A stretch of 5,113 nucleotides of DNA, from assembly GCA_913062735.1 (NCBI GenBank), contig CAJXWI010000229.1:1-5113 (forward strand), in the 5' to 3' direction. The notes beneath the pieces were generated by a model that saw only the letters and a list, made by a program, of their open reading frames with translations, was not told the origin of the DNA and ran no database searches. The translations under genes were made by a program, and so were the position numbers. Source of the DNA: an uncultured Arcobacter sp. (GTDB lineage Bacteria > Campylobacterota > Campylobacteria > Campylobacterales > Arcobacteraceae). Positions 1 through 5,113 of the stretch are shown piece by piece. The first letter of the stretch is position 1. Each line of letters begins with the position of its first letter.

Positions 1-820
1 CTAAAGTCATATTTTTATTTTTCAAGACCAAATGAAAAGATATAAAGGCATATTTTGTACTTGGTTTTGTTATATGTAAATCATGATAACTTTGAATTTT
101 TTCATCACATAAAATAATCTCGTGCAATTCTTCTTCTTTTACACTAGAAGTATTTGCATCCATTAAGGATAAAAAACTTTGTTTTAACAATGAATAAGAG
201 TGAAATAAAATATACACAGAAAAAACAATGGTTAAAATAGAATCTATATAATAGATTTCATAAAAATATATAAAGATTCCAGCAATAACAACCCCTAAAG
301 AAATCAAGGCATCACTTAACATATGTAAATAAGCAGATTTTATATTGGCATCTTCTTCTTGCTTATCGTGATTATGAGAATGCCCATGTGAATGACTTGA
401 GTGATCATGAGAGGAACAAGAAGAAACACCCATATTATTTAATAAATATGCTGATATTCCATTTGCAATAAAAGCAATAAACCCTACAGTAATCATATAT
501 AAAGGCTCAATTACTAAAGGATTAAAAAAACGCTCTATGGCTATGTATATCATGACAAACATTGTAATATACAAAAAAAGTGTATTTACAAAAGCTGCCA
601 TCATTTCAGCACGAATATAGCCAAAAGTGAATTTATACGTAAACTTCTTAGTTCCAAGCTTTAAAGCAATATAGGTAATAACAACAGCTAAGACATCTCC
701 TGTATTATGTAAAGCATCTGCTATTAAAGCAAAAGAGTTAGAAATAAAGCCAAAAACAACTTCACATAAAATAATAATTACATTAAAAACAATAATTAAT
801 AGGATTTTCTTTTCGTTCAT
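1..820 (-). CDS. Cation diffusion facilitator (CDF) metal exporter, partial (C-terminus beyond left edge)
   Basis: This is an inner-membrane divalent cation/proton antiporter, probably exporting Zn(II) or a similar metal from the cytoplasm. 273 residues are visible with no stop before the window edge; family members are usually about 300 residues, so little is missing. Six hydrophobic segments lie near residues 5-26, 30-52, 73-95, 107-127, 160-182 and 186-208. The transport-site HxxxD pair occurs in TM2 (H38, D42, within ADALHNTGD) and in TM5 (H166, D170, within HMLSDALIS), the arrangement of Zn-type CDFs. The TM4-TM5 loop is a metal-binding His stretch with seven His between 138 and 151, and C135 just before it. 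Residues from about 209 begin the cytoplasmic ferredoxin-like domain (HDLH at 246-249). The ATG at 818-820 has AAGGA (complement of 827-831) six bases upstream. It lies 82 bases downstream of the chemoreceptor gene on the same strand. It carries no copy of the ECF promoter found at 3451-3539. The family call is firm; the metal is inferred. Confidence 0.93.
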   Translation of the reverse strand, partial: MNEKKILLIIVFNVIIILCEVVFGFISNSFALIADALHNTGDVLAVVITYIALKLGTKKFTYKFTFGYIRAEMMAAFVNTLFLYITMFVMIYIAIERFFNPLVIEPLYMITVGFIAFIANGISAYLLNNMGVSSCSSHDHSSHSHGHSHNHDKQEEDANIKSAYLHMLSDALISLGVVIAGIFIYFYEIYYIDSILTIVFSVYILFHSYSLLKQSFLSLMDANTSSVKEEELHEIILCDEKIQSYHDLHITKPSTKYAFISFHLVLKNKNMTL

Positions 821-842
821 ATTTTTTCCTTATATATACGCT

Positions 843-850
843 ATTTTATA
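843..850 (-). promoter_or_regulatory. Putative sigma70-type -10 (TATAAAAT) for the CDF gene
   Basis: Read on the minus strand, TATAAAAT lies 22 bases upstream of the CDF start codon, with A/T-rich sequence and no clear -35 box before it. Housekeeping promoters of Campylobacterota often look like this. In such AT-rich DNA a match of this size is weak evidence. Confidence 0.35.
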
Positions 851-865
851 TAATTTAGAATTAAT

Positions 866-894
866 AAAAACTTAACATTTACCTAAACCTTAAG
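866..894 (-). terminator. Weak intrinsic terminator candidate after the chemoreceptor gene
   Basis: On the minus strand, just after the chemoreceptor stop codon, CTTAA (890-894) can pair with TTAAG (871-875). An inner TTT/AAA extension and a G-U pair add to the stem, and five T follow (complement of 866-870). The position and T-run suit a terminator, but the stem is short, AT-rich and interrupted, so read-through into the CDF gene is possible. Confidence 0.35.
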
Positions 895-902
895 AATAAT
901 AC

Positions 903-3083
903 TTAGGCTAAATCCTCTTTTCCTATAAACTCTTTTTCATTCGCACTGTTTATAATTATTTTTGCTACTTCTTGACTTTTTATTGCAATATCTTTTGTTT
1001 GTGTAGCTACATTAGCATTTTGTTGACTTTGGTTATCTAAAAGGGTTACTGCATTATTAATTTGTTCAATTCCATGTTGTTGTTCTGTAGATGCTGTTTT
1101 AATCTCATTAATTAATTCAATGGTTTTAGCCGTATTTTTATTTAAATCTTCATAGCCTTTAATCATTTTATTTGCAATGGTTTTACCGTCATTTGCTTTT
1201 ATACTCGCACTTTCAACAAGGTTTTTAATTTCACTTGCAGCATCTGCACTTCTTGAAGCCAAATTTCTTACTTCTTGGGCAACAACTGCAAACCCTTTCC
1301 CCGCTTCCCCAGCCGTTGCTGCTTCTACTGCTGCATTTAAAGACAAGATATTCGTTTGAAAAGCAATTTGATCAATAACAGAAATAGCTTCTTTAATTGC
1401 TATTACTTCTTCATTGATATCTTCCATAGAAGAAGTAGTTTCAAGTGCTAGTTTTTTACCATCATTTAAAGAATATGATAATTTATTTGAAAAATCAGAC
1501 ATCTTAAGAACATTTTGAGTGTTGGTTGCAATAATAGAGGTAATCTCTTCTAACGCGGCAGCTGTTTCTTCTAAGGAAGCTGCTGATTCATTAGAAGAAA
1601 CACTTAGTTTTTCAACATTAGAAAGTAAGCCTTGTGAGCTTTGATTAATCGTAAGCCCATTTGTTTTATTCTCAAGCAACATTTTATTAATGGTATCTGC
1701 TAAGGAATTTAAACCCATCTCTACATTAGCGCTTGCATCGCTAATTCTGTGTCTAAAATCTAACTTAGAATATTTATTAAGAGCAAGAGTGATTTTGTTT
1801 ATATCAGAAGAAATATTAGAACTTAACTCGTCCATCATATCATTAAACAAAACACTTAATTCATTTAAGTTCTCATTTTTAGATTTAACCCTAACTTCAT
1901 TATTTAACTGACCTTTTTTTACTAAAGAAACCACTCGTTTAACATCATCAATAACTTTTGCATCTTCTTGTAAACTCTCTTCAATGGAGTTAAGATATTT
2001 ATTAAAATTAAGTGCAATCTTACCAATTTCATCTTTAGATAAAACCTCTACTCTTGATGTTACATCATTAGAGTTTAATAAATTCATTATTCCACTGTTA
2101 AGAGCATTTAAACCTCTTGATATTAAAGCAGGAATAGTAATAGCACAAATAAGTACTAATAATAAAACAATAGATGCAACAATAAGGGTCTTAGAATGTA
2201 TATCAGCATTTAATACTTGAACACTTAAGCCTTCTTTATCTTGTTCTTTTTTAATAGAAACTTTTATATCTTGTGTAAGTTTTCCAATTTTTGGCCCTAA
2301 AATGTTTAATTTATTAGTAATGACATCGTTTCTACTTTCTACTATAGAAACAATATCATTGGCACCTTTTGCATATTTAATAGCAAAAGCAATAGCTTCT
2401 TCTAATTTATCAATAATATCATCATCATCCAGCTCATCTTCAACATTTTCAATTTTTTGCTGTAAAGAATATAACCTTTTACGTATTTGAACCGAGTCTT
2501 CATTTGAGCTTGATTGTAAGAACTTAGAGGTATAAAGACGCGCTTCTAACAATATTTTTAGCGTATTAGAAACTCCTAGTGCTGGTTTTAAATCACTTAA
2601 TGCTTTACTGTCTTTTAATGCATCGTTTAAATGTTTTTGGATTTTATTTCCATTTACTTCTAAATTGTCATTAAAGATACTGGTTCTTTTATTCATAAGA
2701 GAAACGACTTCATAAAAACTTTCTTTATAAATATTTAAGTCTTTTTCAAGTACTTTTACCAGTTTTTTTCTCTTAGTATTTTTAATACTTTTTTTTGCTT
2801 TAGCAATAGCTTTTTGTGTTTTTTTATAAGAAGAATCAAATTGATCAATTTTTTCTTGAACAGGATTTGTTAAATAATCTTTCACATTCATTCGTAACAT
2901 TAACATATTGCTTTGAATATTATCAGCAAGTAAGCTATGCCCTGCTAATTCTTTGTATTGAGTAAAACCATCATTGGATTTAGACAAAGCAAAGATATTA
3001 TAAGTACTTAAAGACAAGACAAGCAAGGCAATAAGAGAAAATGCGGCAATTAGTTTTAATTTAATACTTAGATTTTTTAACAA
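903..3083 (-). CDS. Methyl-accepting chemotaxis protein, helical periplasmic sensor (HBM-like) with multiple HAMP-like segments
   Basis: This 726-residue transmembrane chemoreceptor should signal through CheW/CheA to the flagellar motor. TM1 is about residues 10-33 and TM2 about 300-322. The roughly 265 residues between them look all-helical, with two parallel motifs (LRMNVKDYL near 63-71 and ARLYTSKFL near 181-189). This suggests the two stacked four-helix modules of HBM sensors, which bind small organic ligands; that is inference. A HAMP domain follows (323-372, with DEIG at 351-354), then two further HAMP-like stretches (about 376-420 and 425-468). The cytoplasmic coiled-coil hairpin runs from about 480 to 713. 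Its conserved CheA/CheW-contacting tip, [16 protein letters not shown], is at 574-589, followed by [18 protein letters not shown]. There is no C-terminal CheR-binding pentapeptide; the protein ends GKEDLA. The start is TTG, chosen because AAGGA lies six bases upstream, an in-frame stop precedes it with no ATG between, and TM1 begins immediately. The ligand is unknown. Confidence 0.96.
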   Translation of the reverse strand: MLKNLSIKLKLIAAFSLIALLVLSLSTYNIFALSKSNDGFTQYKELAGHSLLADNIQSNMLMLRMNVKDYLTNPVQEKIDQFDSSYKKTQKAIAKAKKSIKNTKRKKLVKVLEKDLNIYKESFYEVVSLMNKRTSIFNDNLEVNGNKIQKHLNDALKDSKALSDLKPALGVSNTLKILLEARLYTSKFLQSSSNEDSVQIRKRLYSLQQKIENVEDELDDDDIIDKLEEAIAFAIKYAKGANDIVSIVESRNDVITNKLNILGPKIGKLTQDIKVSIKKEQDKEGLSVQVLNADIHSKTLIVASIVLLLVLICAITIPALISRGLNALNSGIMNLLNSNDVTSRVEVLSKDEIGKIALNFNKYLNSIEESLQEDAKVIDDVKRVVSLVKKGQLNNEVRVKSKNENLNELSVLFNDMMDELSSNISSDINKITLALNKYSKLDFRHRISDASANVEMGLNSLADTINKMLLENKTNGLTINQSSQGLLSNVEKLSVSSNESAASLEETAAALEEITSIIATNTQNVLKMSDFSNKLSYSLNDGKKLALETTSSMEDINEEVIAIKEAISVIDQIAFQTNILSLNAAVEAATAGEAGKGFAVVAQEVRNLASRSADAASEIKNLVESASIKANDGKTIANKMIKGYEDLNKNTAKTIELINEIKTASTEQQHGIEQINNAVTLLDNQSQQNANVATQTKDIAIKSQEVAKIIINSANEKEFIGKEDLA

Positions 3084-3123
3084 TAGAAATCCTTCATTTT
3101 TTAAAAGTGAAGAACATCATAAC

Positions 3124-3129
3124 ATTATA
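3124..3129 (-). promoter_or_regulatory. Putative sigma70-type -10 (TATAAT) for the chemoreceptor gene
   Basis: A consensus TATAAT on the minus strand lies 40 bases upstream of the TTG start, giving a leader of roughly 30-35 bases. The -35 region (about 3147-3152) has no clear consensus. I see no sigma54 (GG-N10-GC) or sigma28 element here, so the receptor is probably transcribed by the housekeeping sigma. Confidence 0.5.
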
Positions 3130-3142
3130 ATCTTTGACTTTC

Positions 3143-3170
3143 TTTAAATAAGTAATAAAATTTATTTAAA
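3143..3170. repeat. AT-only 9-bp inverted repeat upstream of the chemoreceptor promoter
   Basis: TTTAAATAA (3143-3151) and TTATTTAAA (3162-3170) are perfect reverse complements separated by ten bases. They cover the -35 region and sequence just upstream of the TATAAT at 3124-3129, so they could be an operator. Composition is entirely A/T, so chance is a serious alternative. Confidence 0.3.
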
Positions 3171-3232
3171 ATAAAGATGGTAAATAGGCAGATTAATTAG
3201 AAGATTTATATTTAATAATTTTAATAACGCAG

Positions 3233-3259
3233 AAAGGAAAGGCATAAATACCTTCCTTT
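3233..3259 (-). terminator. Hairpin terminator candidate after the Cys-rich protein gene
   Basis: AAAGGAAAGG (3233-3242) pairs with CCTTCCTTT (3251-3259) around an 8-base loop, with one bulged base. The hairpin begins 11 bases after the stop codon of the small Cys-rich gene in its direction of transcription, the expected place for an intrinsic terminator. The T-run after it is poor, so it may instead act as a 3' stabilising stem. It separates the small gene from the chemoreceptor downstream. Confidence 0.6.
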
Positions 3260-3270
3260 AATTTAAAACA

Positions 3271-3420
3271 TCAAGTGCTTTCTTCACAACACGTATTGTT
3301 AGTACAACAATCTTTACATTCACACGTACATCTAGCTTCATCTTTTGATGTACACGTACATTCACACTCACAATTCTCACATCTACACTGGCTCATATTT
3401 TCACAACAATTATTTTTCAT
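3271..3420 (-). CDS. Metallothionein-like 49-residue Cys-rich protein
   Basis: This tiny cytoplasmic protein has 15 Cys in 49 residues (31%), no His, no aromatic residue, and many Glu/Asp and Lys/Arg. The Cys fall in metallothionein-style clusters: CC at 5-6, CxCxxCxCxCxC at 12-23, CxCxCxxCC at 31-39, and CC at 44-45. This argues for thiolate binding of soft metals such as Cu(I), Zn, Cd or Hg, by sequestration rather than catalysis. The spacing is unlike the bacterial SmtA/BmtA family as I know it, which has fewer Cys plus metal-binding His; it is more like eukaryotic MTs. There is no signal peptide. The ATG has AAGGA (complement of 3427-3431) six bases upstream. A hairpin follows the stop, and an ECF-type promoter identical in layout to that of the divergent sigma gene precedes it. 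These signals, with an uninterrupted frame, make it a real gene despite its size. All 15 Cys codons are TGT. Metal identity is unknown, and a redox-buffer role is possible. Confidence 0.9.
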   Translation of the reverse strand: MKNNCCENMSQCRCENCECECTCTSKDEARCTCECKDCCTNNTCCEEST

Positions 3421-3453
3421 CTTTTATCCTTTATTTTTTGTTTTCACTACTAA

Positions 3454-3479
3454 GACGTAAAAGAAAGAAAAAGGTTGCA
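3454..3479 (-). promoter_or_regulatory. ECF-sigma promoter of the Cys-rich protein gene (TGCAAC-N16-CGTC)
   Basis: On the minus strand, TGCAAC (complement of 3474-3479) is followed after exactly 16 bases by CGTC (complement of 3454-3457), continuing as CGTCTTA. An AAC-containing -35 and a CGTC -10 are the hallmarks of ECF sigma promoters. Transcription should start near 3445-3448, leaving a leader of about 25-28 bases that carries the AAGGA site. No housekeeping -10 overlaps it, suggesting strong dependence on the ECF sigma. Confidence 0.85.
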
Positions 3480-3510
3480 TTTTAGAAATTTAATAGTTTT
3501 TTTTTAAAAA

Positions 3511-3536
3511 TGCAACTTTTTATTTACTTTTTCGTC
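3511..3536 (+). promoter_or_regulatory. ECF-sigma autoregulatory promoter of the sigma gene (TGCAAC-N16-CGTC)
   Basis: TGCAAC (3511-3516), a 16-base T-rich spacer and CGTC (3533-3536, continuing CGTCTTA) mirror the promoter of the divergent Cys-rich gene base for base in the key blocks. The start point should be near 3543-3545, with AAGGAG at 3548-3553 only a few bases on. A promoter of this type in front of an ECF sigma gene indicates positive autoregulation. Confidence 0.87.
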
Positions 3537-3537
3537 T

Positions 3538-3543
3538 TATACT
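3538..3543 (+). promoter_or_regulatory. Possible overlapping housekeeping -10 (TATACT) for basal sigma expression
   Basis: TATACT matches the sigma70 -10 consensus at five of six positions and overlaps the end of the ECF -10 block on the sigma side only. It could supply the low basal level an autoregulated sigma needs. It would leave a leader only about 6-10 bases long, possibly too short to keep the whole AAGGAG site, and no -35 is evident, so support is modest. Confidence 0.3.
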
Positions 3544-3558
3544 ATAGAAGGAGTTATC

Positions 3559-4113
3559 ATGAAAGAAAAAATTGAAGAAGTTTATATTAAATTTTCAAAA
3601 GCACTTTTATATTTCATTTTAAAACATGTTTCAAATAAAAGTACCGCAGAAGACTTATTACAAGAAGTTTTTATAAAAGCCTATAGCAATATAGAGAATA
3701 TTAAAGAAGATGAGAATATACAAGCGTGGTTGTATAAAATAGCAAGAAATACAATAATAGATTATTACAGAAAAAATGAAATGAAAACAACGCAAAACTA
3801 TGAGCTGTATTTTGAAGAAGAACAAGAAGAATCAGTGTTAAGCGAATTGTCTTGTTGTTTAAGTACTTTGCTTAAAGACTTACCTCTCAAACAACAAGAG
3901 GTATTAAATGAAGTATATTTAAAAGAAAAATCCTTAGTTGAATATGCCAAAGAAAAAAACTTGAATTTATCAAGCGTAAAATCCACCTCCAAAAGAGCAA
4001 AAGAAAAATTAAAAAAAATTTTTAATGACTGTTGTAAGTTTCAAGAAAATGAGAGACATGAGATTGTTGATTATTCTTATAATCAAAAAAACTGTATTTG
4101 TAAAACACAATAG
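3559..4113 (+). CDS. sigZ: ECF RNA polymerase sigma factor, SigZ type, with Cys-rich C-terminal tail
   Basis: This 184-residue alternative sigma factor should direct RNA polymerase to TGCAAC-N16-CGTC promoters. Region 2 spans about residues 8-74: AEDLLQEVFIKAY (30-42) and IQAWLYKIARNTIIDYYRKN (54-73) are the classic sigma-2 motifs for core binding and -10 recognition. Region 4 spans about 101-155, with its helix-turn-helix near 126-150 (LVEYAKEKN then LSSVKSTSKRAKEKL). All six Cys are paired: CC at 99-100 at the region 4 border, CC at 158-159 just after the helix-turn-helix, and CxC at 179-181 near the end. A tail beginning DCC and carrying IVDY resembles the SigZ family from memory. A metal- or redox-sensing tail, as in CorE sigma factors of Myxococcus, is inferred. 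The start has AAGGAG (3548-3553) five bases upstream. No anti-sigma gene adjoins: the Cys-rich gene is divergent and the repair gene convergent. The sigma call is firm; the sigZ symbol is tentative. Confidence 0.92.
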   Translation: MKEKIEEVYIKFSKALLYFILKHVSNKSTAEDLLQEVFIKAYSNIENIKEDENIQAWLYKIARNTIIDYYRKNEMKTTQNYELYFEEEQEESVLSELSCCLSTLLKDLPLKQQEVLNEVYLKEKSLVEYAKEKNLNLSSVKSTSKRAKEKLKKIFNDCCKFQENERHEIVDYSYNQKNCICKTQ

Positions 4114-4171
4114 AGCGAAGAAGAAAGACACAAAAGCGTTTTCAATTTAAAAGTGCTTGGCTTTATTTATT

Positions 4172-4915
4172 CTAAGGCAGACGTAATAAATACTTTTTTT
4201 GCACTTCTTTATTCGCATATTTTAAAGCATTCTTTAAACTCTCTTTGTCAAAGTATTTTAAATGTTTATCTACAAAATCAAAAACAACTTTTTTATCTGC
4301 TTTATATATATCATGTAATATCCAACCCACAGCCGTTTTAGCAAATCGCTCTTCTCTTTGTATTAAAACAGCACAGTTTTCAAAGATATGGGAATAATAC
4401 TTGTCGTCTTTTGTTAAACCAATGAAAGCAACAACAGAAGCTCTAGCTTTCCATAAATAAGGATCATTACTCCAAGATGAAATAATATGTGCAGCATCTG
4501 TCTCATATTTTTTGATGCTAGCACTTAATACTCTTACACAAAACCAATCACAGATATTCCAATCATAAATCAACTCTTCTTTAAAAATTACATCATATTG
4601 ATTTATCATATAAGAAAGAGATACTTTGTCAAATAAGTAGTTTTGCAATAATAAGGTTCCAGCTAGTTTATCTTCTGCTAGATCTTGTCTAAAAAATTCA
4701 AGGCTTATCTCAATTTGTTCTTTATAACTTAAGTGTTCTAAATGTTCTTTATACCAGACTTTTTGTAAGTCTCTTATATCAGGAATTCCTACACCTCTAA
4801 ACTTAATAATATTTCTCATGTATTTTTCCCACCACAATTTCTTTTTTTCTGATGAAATTTCAAGAAAAGAATCTTGCAGTTTTTTAATAATTACCATTTT
4901 GTTTTCTTGTGTCAT
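4172..4915 (-). CDS. DNA alkylation repair protein, AlkD-like HEAT-repeat glycosylase
   Basis: This 247-residue cytoplasmic protein belongs to the AlkD family, whose members excise cationic alkylated bases (3-methyladenine, 7-methylguanine) using a superhelix of HEAT-like helices rather than base flipping. The N-terminus has the family feature YMRN...FRGVGIPDIRDL (residues 32-50). The residues known in Bacillus cereus AlkD as W109, D113, R148 and W187 line up with W119, D123 (DWNICDW), R158 (WKARAS) and W198 (AVGWIL). The spacings are 4, 35 and 40, against 4, 35 and 39, so the active site looks intact. Length fits a full family member (about 220-240). The ATG has AAGGA (complement of 4921-4925) five bases upstream. 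The gene converges on the sigma gene, 58 bases apart, so it is not part of that operon, and it has no ECF promoter. A nucleic-acid-binding role without glycosylase activity cannot be excluded. Confidence 0.9.
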   Translation of the reverse strand: MTQENKMVIIKKLQDSFLEISSEKKKLWWEKYMRNIIKFRGVGIPDIRDLQKVWYKEHLEHLSYKEQIEISLEFFRQDLAEDKLAGTLLLQNYLFDKVSLSYMINQYDVIFKEELIYDWNICDWFCVRVLSASIKKYETDAAHIISSWSNDPYLWKARASVVAFIGLTKDDKYYSHIFENCAVLIQREERFAKTAVGWILHDIYKADKKVVFDFVDKHLKYFDKESLKNALKYANKEVQKKYLLRLP

Positions 4916-4929
4916 ATATGTCCTTTAGA

Positions 4930-5029
4930 ATGGCTATTCATTTAGCGATATCATAGCCATATCAAGTTAATGACTTTCTAATTTAAGGAAATAATTCTCA
5001 ATTATTTTGGCTATGTTTACTTAGAAAGT
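4930..5029. repeat. Cluster of interleaved short inverted repeats upstream of the AlkD-like gene
   Basis: This 198-base end stretch (4916-5113) has no supportable gene. ATGGCTAT (4930-4937) is the reverse complement of 4953-4960. CATAGCCA (4952-4959) is also the reverse complement of TGGCTATG (5008-5015), and ACTTTCTAA (4973-4981) of TTAGAAAGT (5021-5029). The first two pairings exclude each other and the last two interleave. They may be operator half-sites or RNA structure, but 8-9 base matches in AT-rich DNA can occur by chance. Confidence 0.35.
4950..4955 (-). promoter_or_regulatory. Possible -10 (TATGAT) for the AlkD-like gene
   Basis: TATGAT on the minus strand lies 34 bases upstream of the start codon and matches the housekeeping -10 at five of six positions. 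No convincing -35 is seen. It overlaps the CATAGCC inverted-repeat element at 4952-4959, so any protein or RNA structure acting there would affect it. Confidence 0.3.
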
Positions 5030-5113
5030 GTAGATTCATTCTTAGTGGCATGATTTGTAAATACTTATAATAAGTTTCTATTTATTTTTCTAGCTAAAAA
5101 AATTGATGCTATG

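Larger units (their letters stand above)
3451..3539. repeat. 33-bp inverted repeat framing two divergent ECF promoters
   Basis: The arms 3451-3483 and 3507-3539 match at 28 of 33 positions as reverse complements, around a 23-base A/T-rich centre. The perfectly kept ends are AAAATGCAAC (inner) and CGTCTTA (outer), exactly the -35 and -10 blocks; the mismatches fall in the spacers. Predicted transcripts start outside the arms, so this is a DNA-level pair of mirror-image promoters, not an RNA hairpin. Confidence 0.9.

Noticed and set aside
1177..2490. Several plus-strand open frames of 60-78 codons inside the chemoreceptor gene
   Set aside because: All are antisense to a well-supported 726-codon gene, have low-complexity or hydrophobic shadow translations, and lack ribosome binding sites.
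3074..3094. Six-codon open frame MKDFYC overlapping the chemoreceptor TTG start, as a possible leader peptide
   Set aside because: Its ATG overlaps the AAGGA site used for the TTG start and has no site of its own; such a short frame is expected by chance.
3275..3460. Plus-strand 61-codon open frame rich in His, Ser and Val
   Set aside because: It is the antisense shadow of the Cys-rich gene: TGT codons read backwards give ACA, which in other frames yields CAC/CAT His codons. It has no ribosome binding site and runs across the mapped divergent promoter.
3798..3992. Minus-strand 64-codon open frame inside the sigma gene, as a hidden anti-sigma
   Set aside because: No hydrophobic segment or zinc-binding anti-sigma motif is present, no ribosome binding site precedes it, and the composition is that expected of antisense to Lys/Glu-rich sigma codons.
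4114..4171. Intrinsic terminator between the convergent sigma and AlkD-like genes
   Set aside because: The only pairing found, around GCGTTTT and AAAAGTGC (4136-4160), is interrupted in the middle and lacks a T-run directly after it; it is too weak to call.
4174..4205. TGCAAA...CGTC on the minus strand near the end of the AlkD-like gene, resembling the ECF promoter
   Set aside because: The spacing is 14 rather than 16 bases, the AAC core is missing, and it lies in the last codons of the gene with no gene to drive downstream on that strand except the antisense of the sigma gene.
5104..5113. ATG codons at the right edge as the start of a plus-strand gene
   Set aside because: No ribosome binding site precedes them (the upstream sequence is an A-run), and only three codons are visible.

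Overview
The window is very AT-rich, with AAGGA-type ribosome binding sites, A/T-rich promoters, and a chemoreceptor whose signalling tip reads like those of Campylobacterota. It most resembles an Arcobacter-like bacterium (inference from codon use and protein style; no search was possible).

Layout, left to right. (1) 1-820, minus strand: a cation diffusion facilitator (CDF) metal exporter with a His-rich cytoplasmic loop, cut off at the left edge before its C-terminus. (2) 903-3083, minus: a complete methyl-accepting chemotaxis protein with a long all-helical periplasmic sensor, probably HBM-like, and several HAMP-like segments; it starts at TTG. (3) 3271-3420, minus: a 49-residue protein with 15 cysteines, a metallothionein-like metal binder small enough to be missed by routine gene calling. 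(4) 3559-4113, plus: an ECF sigma factor of the SigZ type with a Cys-rich C-terminal tail. (5) 4172-4915, minus and convergent with the sigma gene: an AlkD-family DNA alkylation repair protein with its catalytic residues in place. (6) 4916-5113: non-coding, with a few short interleaved inverted repeats.

The centrepiece is the 138-base gap between (3) and (4). It holds a 33+33-base near-perfect inverted repeat. Each arm contains TGCAAC, 16 bases, then CGTCTTA, which is the classical layout of an ECF sigma promoter (AAC-type -35, CGTC-type -10). The two promoters point outward, one into the sigma gene and one into the Cys-rich protein gene. The simplest reading is an autoregulated metal or thiol stress module. 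A sigma factor with its own Cys-rich tail, and no anti-sigma gene next to it, would sense metal or redox state directly, amplify itself, and switch on a metallothionein-like sequestration protein. The nearby CDF exporter fits the metal theme, but it has no copy of this promoter and may be an independent gene. The promoter architecture and cysteine patterns are seen directly; the metal-sensing role is inference, by analogy with CorE-type ECF sigma factors.

No gene-free stretch exceeds 300 bases, and no rRNA, tRNA, CRISPR array or mobile element was recognised.
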